A DNA stretch of 64,000 nucleotides from Rhexocercosporidium sp. MPI-PUGE-AT-0058. Taxonomy: Eukaryota > Ascomycota > Leotiomycetes > Helotiales. The notes beneath the pieces were generated by a model that was not told the origin of the DNA, searched no databases, and saw nothing but the letters and a program-made list of their open reading frames with translations. Below are positions 47,101 to 59,475 of the stretch, piece by piece. Every line of letters begins with the position of its first letter. Position 1 is the stretch's first letter. The position numbers and the translations under genes were made by a program. The stretch spans positions 186,001 through 250,000 of the forward strand of contig JAGTJL010000007.1 of NCBI GenBank assembly GCA_020746875.1, written 5' to 3'.

Positions 47101-49193
47101 CTAAATTTCAGTATTAACTCGTCTACTGCACCACATTGGGACCCCATTCTTCGGTTTGGCTGTTGTATACATCACTTGATAAGCGCGGCCACCAGCACTA
47201 ACTAAATTGTCAACCTCAACTGGTCTCGGTACATTAGAATTTCGATCCAATTCTTCATATGCCTCACGAAAGTCGAAACTACGTGACACAAGCAATAGTA
47301 GTAGCTTTAGTTCTGAGACTGCCAGCTCTTGGCCAAGGCAAGTTCGAGGACCCCGTTCAAACGGCCTATATGCGTGCTTGGGTATAACAGGGAAGCGGGA
47401 GTGACGGATAGGTAGAAAGCGCTCGGGATGAAATTCTGAGGGTTCTGGAAAAATTGTCGGGTCTCGATGTAGAGCAGGCCCTGCTAGATAGACCATGCTA
47501 CCCTCAGTGGGAAAGAAGTGACGGGTCCCTTCAAAGTCGTAAACAATATCGAAGCTGTCTTCTGTTAGATGTATTTCAGTCCCAGACCATTGAATTGGAC
47601 ACTCACCCCGGCTTGCCCATTCGCGTTGAGCCGACTGGCGTATACAATCGCATGGTTTCCTTTATCACAGCCAACGTGAATGTCATTTCACTCTCCAATT
47701 TGGGATTTGACCGGAGCTTCTCAGCCGCGTTCTCTACATCACGACCAAAGATCTGATCATGCTCTTTCCGAAGAAGTTCAAGAGATTTCGGATGACGTGA
47801 CAGCTCGAAAAGTACGTACTTGATATATCGGATTCAGCAGTCCGAAATCAAAACGTGCCGGATGATGAACTTACACAAAATACGGTTGAACTAGTGTCCA
47901 AACCTGCAAATATCAAGCTCTTGACGCTAGCCCAGGATCAGTTGAAGCCGAAATTTGGGAGAAGCTTTAGGCATAGACGCACTTTTCGACAAGCATTTCC
48001 ACTGTATCGGCGGACAGTGCTCCGTATCTCTGGGCGTTGTCAATAAGCACATGTTCTACAAGGGACATCTTGTGGTCATTATTGCTCGATATGGCCTTCT
48101 CACTATGAGACATGATGGAGTGCCATCGGTTGAAAACCTTGTCCCTGATTTGCTCTGTGGATTTATTGGCAAAATGGCGCACCCGAAGTTGGTGGCGAGG
48201 GTTAAGATTGGTTAATGAGATCGATGTCGTTGAGCCGTGTATGAGTTGACTTGCAATTTGAAGAGAGGAAACAACGTCGTCAGACGAACTCGGTGACCGG
48301 AGTTGTTCACCTAGCACGATATGCCCGATGATATTAGATAGTGGGTCAACAACCAGTTCATCCATGCTTGAGATAAAGCCCCCTGATGACACAATATCAT
48401 TCAGCTTATCAACAAAGAGTTCGGCTTCATAAATCATTTCATTTCTGAAATTCAGAACAGCGGAGTGGGAAAAGTTGGGACTAAATCTGGCACGAAGCTC
48501 TTTCCACTTCTGGCCATCTGCCACGACCAAAGTTTCCTTCCCAATCACAGGGGTGTACTTTGAATATGCGACGCTGTGTTTGGGTAAAGAAACTGTCGCT
48601 TGTTGTATAGTTTCTGGCCGTATCAGTACCATAAAAGGTTCTGTTTGAATGGGATACAAGCTGTACAAGCATTAGCGCAGTGGACCTGGATGGGATATCG
48701 GGGTATCCTGAGACGCACTCGAGATAGAAAACACCCTGTCTACGCAGGTCATATGTGTCGGCGAGGATTGATATCAATACTTGAATGTGCACATCAGGCG
48801 GCAGACTACGTTTCGTCTTTGATAAGACCCCAACATGTCCAAGGAAGAAGCTGTGCGGAAGGCTTGACTAGAAAAGTTATAGACAAAATTAGTGCCTAGT
48901 CATGATGATTCATAATCAGGGTTTGAAAAATGAAGTCATAAGCTCAGGGCAAAGGGACTTACCTGCTTTCGATACAACAATCGTCGATTGACAAACCAAT
49001 ATACATAGCGCGAGACAATTGCCAGCCAAAGAATTGGAGCGAGGTGGACGGATACTACAACAATTCGACTTTGGAGTATATGTGCGGAGAGTAGCACTAT
49101 TAAGATCGCAATTGCTAGATATGTTTTGATTTGACGACAAATAACAAAGATGGGCACCCAGCTTATGACCACTCGCAGATTGGAAAGCGCCAT
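47101..49193 (-). CDS. Cytochrome P450 monooxygenase, 591 aa
   Basis: Exons 49193-48963, 48867-48719, 48660-47983, 47926-47875, 47818-47607 and 47554-47101 give 592 codons. The N-terminus has two to three hydrophobic helices (IAILIVLLSAHIL and APILWLAIVSRYVYW), longer than the usual single anchor. The I-helix motif is FAGLDTSSTVFC, the K-helix ExxR is KETMRLY, and the heme loop is PFERGPRTCLGQELA with the cysteine ligand. KWKELRARFSPNFS is the C-helix. The heme-loop form is that of the P450 group containing sterigmatocystin-type and other long-anchor fungal enzymes. It stands alone between two AT-rich blocks, about 3 kb from the main cluster, yet looks intact and unRIPed. Substrate unknown. 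Confidence 0.88.
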
Positions 49194-50022
49194 TGCAATT
49201 GACTGTGAGTATTGAAGGATCAGAGGATATTGAATGGGTGTTTGCAGTTTTTCATCATTTTCCTTGGCCGTAGGGTTTGTTATGTTAAGCAAGGGCCGTG
49301 GCAAGACTTAGCAAACAGTCGGGATGGGGGGCTTAAGTGTCACACCGCCTTTTGCAAAACGACCAATTAATTGTTTGGTATCCTCGGATTTTGAAGCCAG
49401 GAGGCGGTGTAATACAACTTAAGGTTGCTTGAAAGTGGATATAAACTTTAGAGTTTATTTAAGGGCCAAGTGTATCCTATTAACTTTTTGCTGAACTCTA
49501 CTTTTCTCATACAAATGCTTCAACTCATTCGAAGATTATGTATTCCTGATTCAAAGTAGGGCCAGAGGTTCAAGAGAGTAACGCGTTCTTGACAACTCTT
49601 GAATTCCAGCGATTTCTACATGCTTGATCTTTGTTAAATCCCTTACCACACTAGCTCGCTAATAAATGTTTTGTATTTAAAGTTTAAATACAACGGAGAA
49701 AACCGAGAGACAATTAATCAAGCTATTGTACGAAGTATCTAGGCGAATTAGTCACCTTGTGCAGCAGCTCAAAGCATAGTATGGGAAACGCCAACAACGC
49801 GCTCATACTCTTGACCTCTCCTCAGTTTGGACCTAAGCTGGCTCAGGCTCACAAGATTCTCAAGCCAGATCTAGGATATGCTACTATAGAAATTCTCAAG
49901 CGAAGCAGGCCAAGTTGAAGGATTAAAAACAGCTTGTTAAGGAAGGCTGGCAAGGCTACCTTACACTTGCGGCCAAACCCCCGGAAGCATCGGAAATCGA
50001 GGTATCTTTATAAAAGTATAGA
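49194..50022. other. P450 promoter flank and degraded sequence
   Basis: The first 250 bases are the likely P450 promoter. From about 49660 scattered transposon-like remnants appear, without readable frames. No gene is seen. Confidence 0.45.
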
Positions 50023-52556
50023 TTCGTTCGCTGAGACATTTGCTAACGCTAAGCAGGGGTGAGCGAGCTCGGTATATAAGAGGGAAATTATATTATTTTA
50101 TATACTTTTATGTATAAATTACTTGATTATTATAAAAATATTAAAAGGTACTATTATATCTTTAGTTTTAAGATAATAAGCGCCTTAATCGTCACTTACT
50201 TACAAATACGATTCACTAATATAAAATAAAACCTTTAACTTGGGAAATTCAAGCTACTTATTAAACGTATTACTTTTTACTATTTAAAGTCAATATTAAT
50301 AAGCTTATAATACGCTATTTTAGTTAATAAGTATTTTCTCTTACTTACTTACTTTATTATTATTAATTTATATCAAGTCTTTAATACTTATAAAATGCTA
50401 AATAAACTGATTAAGTATAAGATATACAAAATCGTAATTATAATTATATATATAAAATCGAATTTAGAGCTTTCGCGTACATAAACTATAATCTTTTTTA
50501 AACAATTATAGCTTATGCTTAGTAGTTCTCTTATACGGTCTCTTACACTTTTTCATTGCGCTAACGAATTACTATTTATTTTAATAATTACTCTATTTTT
50601 GTACTTTTTTTTAAATAAAAAACCTTTGAAAATATAGCTATAATATTATTAATATGATATAATTATATACTTAACTCTCGAAGAGCTTTAAAGTAACGCT
50701 AAGTGCTATATAAGAGTCGGGCCAGTTTCGGACCTGTTCCGGAGGCATATATAAGGAGTCTCTTATCCCTTTACAGCTCGAAATCTTATTATTTCCTTCA
50801 TATTAGACTTATTATAACAACGCTAGCCAAGAGATCGGTGTAAGAGGTATATAATAGTACTTTAACTAAGGTTATCGAAAGGTAATAAGTTTAATATAAA
50901 GAAATAAAAAAATTTAAAAAAATTTAAAAAAAGAGAAAAAAGAGAAAAAAGAAGAGCGTAAGCTTTTATATATTGTGGAGGGGAAAACATTAAGCACACA
51001 ACAAGAGGGTAGCAAAGCAATTGCCGGAGGGTAAACGTAGGAAATATTTATTTGACGAGTATATTACGAATATACCCCAGGAGGGGTATCACGTATGTCT
51101 TGGCCCCAAGGTTCAGCAGCCTTATTATATAAAGAAGTTAAGATTAAGAAAAAGATTAAGGGTTTAAAGATCACGTGATAAGATCTCGGCTATAGTAATC
51201 TAGATTATAACAGATATTAAGTTACGTGATAAATCCGTAGATCTTAAGATCTCGCGTTAATAAGAAAGATCCGAGGATTTAAGGATTTAAAAGATTTAAA
51301 AAAAGCGAAGGTTTTATATAAGATTAGCACGTCTGTTATTAAATAAGAGCTTCGTGCTTAACTGAAAATAATATCTTAATTATACTAATTATCGTTTATA
51401 TTAATATACGTGATATACTTACTTCTCGATCATTGAGATTAATATAACCCACCGTATCTACACCGAGTAAATACACGGACCGTGACAGAGTACTAAGATA
51501 TCACATATTTGAGGAGTATAATTTATTAAGGAAGAGGGGAAGTATAATTTAAATAAGAAGGAAAAGTTGTGGTGGTAAAAATCGTTGTCCTTAAAGGATG
51601 TTGCCCTAAAAGCTATCTTAAATACAGCACGAGGCAGTTCAATCATGTGACAAATGGACTTCTGAGGTCAACCCCCCCATAATATAATCGCCTTCGGAAC
51701 TCCTCCGGTACTAGCCTAATAAAATAATTTTATAATTTTAGCTCTTATAAATATAAATATAAATATAAATATAAATATAAATATAAATATAAATATAAAT
51801 ATAAATATAAATATAAATATAAATATAAATATAAATATAAATATAAATATAAATATAAATATAAATATAAATATAAATATAAATATAAAAGCGCCTTATA
51901 ATGATATTAATAAACAGCCTTATTAGTAAATAAGTTTTTAAGAATAAGTATATAAATAGTTACGAATTCTATACTCTACTAATAATTACAATTATTATAT
52001 AAAAGAAGTTGATTGAATAAACTAATACAAGAAGGCATATAAGATCTATTGGATTATATTTAATTTAGTACTTATTAGTTTATTAATATAACTTGTACTA
52101 ACATACCCAAGTTATATCTCTTATATACTAATATTAAGCGCCTATTAAGTTATTTGCAATTTAAAATCGAATTGTATGCTAAGCCCTTATAGATTTTATA
52201 AAGGTGTAATTGACTTCATTATATATTAAGTTAAAGGGAAAGCAACATTTTAATTCTAACTTATGGCATACACACTTTTAAGGAAATCTATTAAAAGGTA
52301 GTATTTATGTGTAATGTTTATATTATTAAAAACGATAAAAGTACTTAAGAATTCTCTTTTAAACCCTTTTAAATAATTATATAAAGACGATACTTTTTAT
52401 ATTATAACTTTGCATTAGGAGGGGGAATGTTAAAGGCGCTTTTATAATTATAATATAGCTTATTAAAGAATTTGTATACACAAAACATTAAAGTAATGCA
52501 AGCTTCCCCTGCCCTCCCTCCCTTGCTTAGCGTTAGCAAATATCTTAGCGGACGAA
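50023..52556. mobile_element. Candidate DNA transposon with terminal inverted repeats, 2.5 kb, RIP-like interior
   Basis: The 36 bases at 50023-50058 pair, as an inverted repeat, with 52521-52556. Only four positions differ and all four are transitions (C/T or G/A), as RIP would produce. The core tttgctaacgctaagca is identical. The repeat encloses 2.5 kb of AT-rich sequence without readable genes. This fits a non-autonomous or dead DNA transposon. A target-site duplication could not be fixed. Within it, 50985-51459 begins TGTGGAGG and ends TCTACA and may be a separate solo LTR, and 51748-51889 is a hexanucleotide array. Confidence 0.55.
51748..51889. repeat. Hexanucleotide array (ATAAAT)n, about 23 units
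   Basis: A clean tandem array of the 6-mer ATAAAT (also readable as TAAATA) runs for about 140 bases with no visible interruption. It lies inside the inverted-repeat element. Such arrays are length-variable and are easy to misassemble. Confidence 0.92.
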
Positions 52557-53113
52557 GGGTTACAAAGTAGAACGACTTGGAACAGTCAAGTTTTCGCCAC
52601 TATTCTTTTGATATAGTTTTATCCCTTCGTTCGGTGAGACATTGCCCGCATTAGTAGAGGTTAAGCGAAGGAGGGTTGTCAGCGGTACTGCGCATTATTT
52701 TATGTACGGAAGGGGGTTGACAATGGGTCTCGCCTTCCCTTGTGGGGCAGGAAGGTTATTCTTCCAATAAACACCCTGCTTCTAGAATTTTCTCCGTCAA
52801 TTTCCTCAAATGTTAAGACAGAATGCTCAGGGTGGGCGATATCCACTGTCTACCCCGTCCTATCAACCCCTGGCAACGGATACTTTGTACTTCGTACAAA
52901 GTATCATCTCACCGCCTATAAGGAGCAGGTTTAGGAGACAGTGGCTGCAAATTGTTGAAAGCACTGTCACTCGTCACTGACGATCATAAACCTTGCCGTA
53001 GTCAAATTTAGAGGTATATCTAAGGATGATGCCTTCTTTAACTCTACATTCAAAAGTCTCAAAATAGATTCTCATCTTCCCTCGAGAAAGAACGGAAACC
53101 CTAGCTTGCCGCT
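52557..53113. promoter_or_regulatory. P450 upstream region with a perfect hairpin
   Basis: At 52624-52645 the word ccttcgttcggtgagacatt resembles the left inverted repeat at 50023, so a further transposon end may lie here. At 52879-52905 the arms gatactttgta and tacaaagtatc pair exactly around cttcg. The P450 that starts at 53114 must have its promoter in this stretch. No gene is seen. Confidence 0.5.
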
Positions 53114-55226
53114 ATGAATGCATCAAATGAGGATCCGGCCTTCATACCTTTCACGGGTTATGAGAATCAGACTGGGCGTGAAGATATCTCAGCACCATCT
53201 AATCAGAGCTACATCATCCCCCTATTTCTGAGTTTCACATTTCTTATACTCCTTTTGCACAAACTATGGGCAGTATGTTCTGACCGTTCGAATTTTCTCG
53301 ATTTGCCAGTACTTAATCTCGCCAATGGAGATTTCTCAACTGCGTCGCGTGAGTGGAGCGCCAATTATGAGTACTACATGAAGGAGGGGTACAAAAAGGT
53401 ACTCTGAAGAGCACTGGCCGTCTTTGTTCACATTTTTTTGCATTATGAGCTAACAAAACGTCAAGTACCGTCACAGCGCGTATCAGTTATGGGGGCCTGA
53501 TGGCTATGTGGTGCGTATTAATTCCGCCTGTTTCCGGAATATGTATAGTCAAGAGAACTCCAGTTATGCCGGGATGGAATAGCAATAACATACATAGCTG
53601 ATGCCACTTCACAAGGTTGTACTCTCGCCTGATTTCCTGCAAGAGTTGAAGTACGAGAAGGATGAAGTCTGTGACTTCTACTCTGCGGCAGCAAATGTAA
53701 GGGCTTTCATCCCATAGTTCCACCACCGCTAATAGATTCAGGCTGTTCAGGGCAAGGTCAAGTTCTTGAACATGACTGGGCGCGTCCCCGTTCACGCTTT
53801 GCGGTCCAGGCTCACGCCGAAGCTTGGTTAGTGACATCACCTTATACATCGGTTTGCAACTTCTTCTGACTATCTGCGGAGATTCTCTTATGCCGGCAAT
53901 CCACGAGGAGCTAAACTATGCTGTGTGTCGCGAGTTTCCCGACTGTAGCGGTATGTAATATAAAGTTGATACACTAAAATACTTGTTTCCTTTTAATGCT
54001 CATCGAATTTCTAGACTGGACCAATATTACGATCGGCCATATTTTAGGTAGAGTCGTAGGTCGCATAACGGGTCGTCTATTCTTTGGGCCTTCTCTTGCA
54101 CGGGATGAAGATTGGCTGCAGACCATTATTGACTATCCAGAGAATGTCTTCGCAGCTGCTCGAAAACTTCGACAACTTCCAAGTTACCTACGGCCGCTGG
54201 CCCTTCCTTTTTTGAAAAACATCCGTCGCGCCTTGTACATTCATTACAAGGCCAGGAAGACTCTTGTTCCTATTATGGAAGCGCGTCGTGCTTCTCAGCT
54301 GGATGGGTCAGAAAAGCCGCCGGAGGATTTCCTGCAATGGGTAATGGAAGGATCCGCACGGGAAGACAATCCCACTAGCTTTGGCCGCCAGGCTGAGCAG
54401 CACATGGTTATCATGTTAGCTGCTATCCATACTAGTACCATAGCAGGCACCCACATGATGTTTGACCTAGCTACCATGCCGCATCTCATCGAACCGCTAC
54501 GACAAGAGATCAACGAAATCTGGAACAGTTGTGGAGGGGCGCTAAGCAAGCCTTCGTTGCGGAAAATGGTGAAGCTGGATAGTTTTATGAAGGAGTCTCA
54601 GCGCATCAACCCCCCTACGTATTGTATGTATCAAATCATTTTAAGAGGTTCAAGTGCTAACATCCATATCTTCGCAGCAACCTTTGACCGGATAATGACG
54701 TCCCCCAAAACCCTTTCGAATGGACTCCATCTCCCCAAAGGCACGATAATCACCATACCTTCGTCCCAAGTCTCCATGGACCAAGACATATGGCACGACC
54801 CTGAGACTTTCAATGCCTTCCGTTTCTCGAACCTCAGGGCTAACAGCAATGGAAATGCAAATAACTTCCAGTATCCGACACCTACTGAACAATCTCTCCA
54901 CTTTGGTATTGGCATGTTCTCATCCTACCACTTTTTGCTCTCTCGAATATGCTAATGATTTTGAAGGGCGTCATGCATGTCCTGGGGTGAGTTGACTCTA
55001 TCTGATCCCAAGTAATTCAAGAAAATTAGCTGACAGTAGACTTCATTAGCGTTGGACATCTGTTGTCGAGAATAAAGTAATCCTGGCCTATATTATTCGA
55101 CACTTCGATATCAAGTTATGCGATGGGATGAACGGGCGTCCTAAGAATCTTACATTCGGACCTATTATCTCCCCTGATGTATCCAAACAAATTAGCGTCC
55201 GCCGAATTCGTGAACATCTTCACTAA
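53114..55226 (+). CDS. Cytochrome P450 monooxygenase, nine exons, 534 aa
   Basis: Exons 53114-53398, 53466-53510, 53616-53696, 53742-53826, 53882-53950, 54015-54623, 54678-54911, 54967-54986 and 55050-55226 sum to 535 codons with all phases matching. A single anchor helix (IIPLFLSFTFLILLLHKLWA) is followed by RHSAYQLWGPDGYVVVLSP, the GRVVGRITGRLFFGPSL block, an I-helix near AAIHTSTIAGTHMM, ExxR in KESQRINPP and the heme loop LHFGIGRHACPGR. The heme loop is cut by two introns, the middle exon being only 20 nt. The first of these introns needs a GC donor (gcatgt) to keep FGIG. The family style is that of ent-kaurene-oxidase-like and related fungal P450s. Intact frame, no sign of RIP. Substrate unknown. 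Confidence 0.88.
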
Positions 55227-56326
55227 AGCTAGTTAATATTAACCATAAGTTCATCCGATTCTCAACTTAGGGGTTTCTGGTTGGGGTTAAGGACCAAATG
55301 GAATAGCGTGGTAGTACTCCTAAGAGCTAGAGATACTTTTATTTTTTTTTACTATTCCTTACTCGTCCAGAAACACAACCCTTCCGATCGATCCCTGGGC
55401 AGGTGCGATCGCTCAACACACCGACCCATCACGATGACAGGATTCGCGCCACCAAATTACGTACAAGCCTGCTATAGTATCCAGCCACACATTAGCCAAA
55501 ATCATCAAGCGAGTAAAAATCTTGAATATAGGCAAACAACAACCACTTAGTTAATTAGTTAGTCAGCCAGCACTTGCTAGTTAGGTGTTTGCTTGCTCCA
55601 GCTTGACTAACATACCTCCGGAGGAATAGCCGTGATCGTCGAGCCCACCATACATCGTCCTACCCAATATGAATTGTGAAGAACCATTCGCCGCCTAGTA
55701 ACCTTCCAGCTTCCTTTTCTCAAAGCAGATTTATTTCTATGCGTTTCTGCTAGCGAGTGAGCGATCTTCTTCACGCCCGTATGGTGAGAATTCGGGAGGT
55801 GACATCTTGACCTTGACATACTTTGCGTTGGTTGGGATAGGTCTTTTTTCTTCTTCTCCGCATTCACCTTGATTCCGCGGTAGTGAGGTCGTGCGGCTTT
55901 CTCGGGAGGGGCCGCTACCATACTCAAGTACATCCCCGAGAATACAGTAAGCGCCAAGCGAGCCCAGCTGAGCCATAATCTACTTACCCAATTAGGAAAT
56001 CAATCTCCCATAGGTCTTCCTGTAAATCTGACGCCTGACTATCCTCAGTTTGCCATTGTTTTCGTAACTTTCCGGATGAAACAAGCGGCACAAATAATGT
56101 TACATATCAGGATGCAAATATAAGTAAGATTGATACATGTCAGCAGCGCGAAAGGAAGGAGGTTGCTCTTTGTAGTATCATTGTCTCTTCTACAATGGTT
56201 GTCACATTTCTATCCTCCTGAACACGCACCTATTTTCCAAGGAAACCACGATTTGAGCCCATATTCGAACTCAATACGAACAGGCGATTCAATCCTTTTC
56301 CACCACTGCAAGACATCTGCCTCATT
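55227..56326. other. Intergenic, no gene seen
   Basis: 1.1 kb of normal-composition sequence holds no recognised family. Two frames of 79 and 116 codons on the minus strand (55607-55976) lack family features. The promoter of the downstream SDR lies at the right end. Confidence 0.5.
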
Positions 56327-57292
56327 ATGCCCTTCATTCATACCGTTTTGATTACTGGCGGCACCGCCAACTTAGGTTTCTACTGCGCCTTAACCATAGC
56401 CAGAGAACACCCCGAATACCTCATCGTGATCGCTTCACGAACAGATCCTAATTCTGCCGCCGAAAAGATCAATAAGACCCTCGGACAAGAAAATGTCAAA
56501 TATCTACCACTAGACCTTTCTAACCTTGGCAAAATCCGATCCTTTGTCAAGGACTGGGAGGCAAGAGCATTTCCTTCCATCAACACGCTCATTCTCAACG
56601 CGGGGCTGCAATTTCCAGAGGGAATTCGCAAGACAGATGATGGGATAGAAGCTACCTTTGGAATCAATCATGTTGGCCATGCACTTCTCTCGTTACTGCT
56701 TTTACCACACATGGCGAACGAAGCCCGAATCGTCCTCACCTCGAGCGGAACCCATGATCCAGATCAAGCCAACGGAGGCTTTCCTCCTCCACGATACACC
56801 AATCCCGAAGAATTAGCCTATCCAGCTCCCGAAGATACCAAAATCGATGGCCGGTGGCGTTATGCAACAAGCAAGCTAGCCAACGTGTTGTGGACATACG
56901 CACTTCAAAGACGTTTCGCAGCCTCGGTGGGCAAGAGCATAACGGTCAATGCATTCGATCCAGGATTGATGCCTGGAACTGGATTGGGTCGAGAGTACTC
57001 TGGTCTACAACGCTGGATTTGGAATAACATCCTACCTCACATTTTACCATTGCTACGACTTATCATGTTCTCGAATATCCACTCTCCGCAAGAGTCTGGC
57101 CAGAATCTAGCATGGCTTGCAACCAGCGCGGATAGTAAAGGCGTGAGTGGAGAATATTATGAATCAAGAAAGAGGATCAAGTCAAGTGTGGAAAGCTATG
57201 ATGAAAGGAAGCAAGACGAACTCTGGGAGTGGACAGTGAGAACTGTGGCAATAAATCCAGAAGAAGCTATCAAGTTTCAGAAGGCTGTGTGA
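56327..57292 (+). CDS. Short-chain dehydrogenase/reductase, retinol-dehydrogenase-like, 321 aa, intronless
   Basis: A single open frame with an ATG start codes an SDR of the larger retinol dehydrogenase/protochlorophyllide-reductase-like type. The cofactor motif is LITGGTANLGFYCAL, then ASRT after strand 2 (favouring NADPH), LDLSNLGKIRSF, NAGLQFP, NHVGHALLSLLLLP, VLTSSGTHDP, the active-site YATSKLANVLW and AFDPGLMPGTGL. The length and the insertion before the active site match fungal members. It lacks introns, unlike all its intact neighbours. It sits 1.1 kb from the P450 and faces the enoyl-reductase-like gene at its far end. Substrate unknown. Confidence 0.93.
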   Translation: MPFIHTVLITGGTANLGFYCALTIAREHPEYLIVIASRTDPNSAAEKINKTLGQENVKYLPLDLSNLGKIRSFVKDWEARAFPSINTLILNAGLQFPEGIRKTDDGIEATFGINHVGHALLSLLLLPHMANEARIVLTSSGTHDPDQANGGFPPPRYTNPEELAYPAPEDTKIDGRWRYATSKLANVLWTYALQRRFAASVGKSITVNAFDPGLMPGTGLGREYSGLQRWIWNNILPHILPLLRLIMFSNIHSPQESGQNLAWLATSADSKGVSGEYYESRKRIKSSVESYDERKQDELWEWTVRTVAINPEEAIKFQKAV

Positions 57293-58303
57293 AATGTGCG
57301 ATATTCGTATTGGCGGATAGGTGAACGACAAACTCGTGTGCGAAACACGTCAAGAGCACGTACTTCAACCTCTGGTTGCCTTTATTTTGCCTCCTTTTGC
57401 ATGTCATACTGAACTTCACGCTGAGTCAACTCGCTGCCAGATTTGAAATTTCAGACGATGGCTTCTGGAACTGTCGAATCTTGATTGCTTCGTAGATGAA
57501 GCCTACTCATCATTGTAATTGTAACGTCAGTTTTCTGTAGACAATAGATGCTCCAGAGATATTGACATAGCAGGCACTAAATTAGTGTACACAACAGGCA
57601 CTTCCTATTTTTATACCAGGTTCAGCTATCAGTAAGATATCAAACTCTCAGAACGAAAATCGGCAGAGTAAACAACAACATGAAAATCAACAGTGCCAAA
57701 GCGTTCAGGTTTTCATTCTCAGTCTCTGATTTGTTAAAGCTCCGAACCTTACAGAGTTTGAATGCCCATTTCTATCTTTGCTAAAGTCAGAATAGTGATG
57801 AAAACAGTTCGGCAAGTCGATGCCACAACCGAGTTTCTTGACTAAGAAATTAATCTCATATTGCTGAGCTAAGATGTGCGTCGTACCAAGGCTGAACTGG
57901 GGAGCTGAATACCACCCCGGGAGCTGACGCCCCAAGAAAAAGTGTATTGATTTTCGATAGGGCGGATTTACGATAACGCTTACTCTTGATCTACGATATC
58001 AGCAGGAATGGGGCAGTGAGAGTGCTTCGTAGACTGTATCTGGCCATCTGGTGCGAAAACTGATTGGTTCTTAGATTCGTATCATTTTGATGCTCACCAC
58101 TTTTACATATATTCCATCAGGCTTCTGCCGCTTAGTACTTTAAAGATTGTGAACAGTCAAGAATTTTGTACTCGGGGATTCTATGAAAGATTCACCAAGG
58201 CTATACTCGTGCGTCCAGTCCAAACGACCTTTCCAACATCGTCATCCCTCTTTCCTTCGACAACGTCTCTGACCACAGCAGAACTATGGTACATGTCTAG
58301 GCC
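57293..58303. other. Intergenic between convergent SDR and oxidoreductase
   Basis: About 1 kb, no gene supported. A 76-codon minus-strand frame at 57705-57935 has no family features. The sequence is moderately AT-rich. Confidence 0.5.
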
Positions 58304-59475
58304 TCACAACTCCACTACTACCTTTCCAGCACTAACACCTCCTTCCAATTTCTTCAACGCATCTTGGATATAGTTCAACCCTTTGCCAACCACAATTGGC
58401 CTCGGTAAACACTTTAGCTTGCCAGTTTGTAGTGCGGGTGTTATGTAATCGGCGAAGAGCGGAATTTCTACTTCGTTGACGGAGTAGATCATGCTGGCCT
58501 TCACATTGGCAGGCACATTGGGGGGAGGGGGGTGCGAGCAGATCAGATGGCCACCACCGAGCTTTTCGAGAATAGCAAGGGCCACTGGATAAGTTTCAGG
58601 AAGGGCGATGGTATCGAATATGCCAATGAAATCAAGCTTAGACTCAGCTATAGCTGCAACTACCTTATCCACTACAGAAGCGTCATTGCGGTCGAAGGCT
58701 TGAGTTGCACCGCAATGTTGACTAAGTGCAAAGTTGTGGGAGCTAGCAATAGTGAAGACGGTAATACCAGCTGCAGTGGCCAGTTGCGTCGCTACACATC
58801 CAACAGTAGAGGAGCCGCCATATATTAAAAGAGCCTTGCCGGAAGGGGTGACGGGGCTGCCCAGCAATGGGTATGGAAGCCCGAGCAATGGGGTCGGAAC
58901 ACCGGGCATAACCTCGCCAGGTTTCTGAGAGAATAATGCCGATGCCGATGCTCCTACAGCTATAGGCAGGACGACGCCCTCAGTGAAAGATATAGACTCG
59001 GGGAGAATGGCGGCTTTATCAGCGCGCATGAGAGTGTACAATTGAAACGCTCCATGTTCGGGAAGGCCAGTGACCAAAGTTATGCCATGCCTGTTACCGG
59101 TAGAAAATGCGTTAGCGTATTTGCTGTACTTATATAGTGGTTTATCGCTGAAGAACACCTGTGGTTCGGGGCAAGAGAAGATGAAGAAACACAAGATGAT
59201 TTGACTAACCCAGCGATTCGATCTCCCTTCTTGAAGCGCTGCACATCAGAGCCAATATCATGTACGATGCCAGCAACGTCACTGCCGATAACAGCAGGCC
59301 ACTGTGTTATGAAGACCCCCGCCCCTAACATCCAGTTATCGACCCCGTTCATTGCCACAGCTGCATTCTGTACGACAATCTCGCCAGATCCAGGCTTGGG
59401 CATTGGAGCGTCCCTGATTTCAAGAGGCGTGCCGGCTTTGTTCAGCCATGCAGCTTGATTCGTTGGTGTTGCCAT
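58304..59475 (-). CDS. Medium-chain oxidoreductase, trans-enoyl-reductase-like (zinc-binding family), 350 aa
   Basis: Exons 59475-59210 and 59090-58304 give 351 codons, joined over a 119-nt intron to read DRIAG-HGITLVTGLPEHGAFQLYTLM. N-terminal GroES-like fold: EIVVQNAAVAMNGVDNWML, AVIGSDVAGIVHDIGSDV. NADPH fold: LLIYGGSSTVGCVATQLA, then TIASSHNFALSQHCGA. The catalytic zinc ligands are missing, as in the stand-alone enoyl reductases that work with fungal PKSs (LovC/ToxD-like) and in related quinone reductases. No PKS is in this window. It may reduce an enoyl or enone; the substrate is unknown. Confidence 0.9.

Noticed and set aside
50985..51459. Possible solo LTR (TGTGGAGG...TCTACA)
   Set aside because: No second copy or target-site duplication was found in the window, so it is mentioned only inside the inverted-repeat element.
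53487..53849. 120-codon minus-strand frame
   Set aside because: It is antisense to several small exons of the nine-exon P450, whose phases all match.
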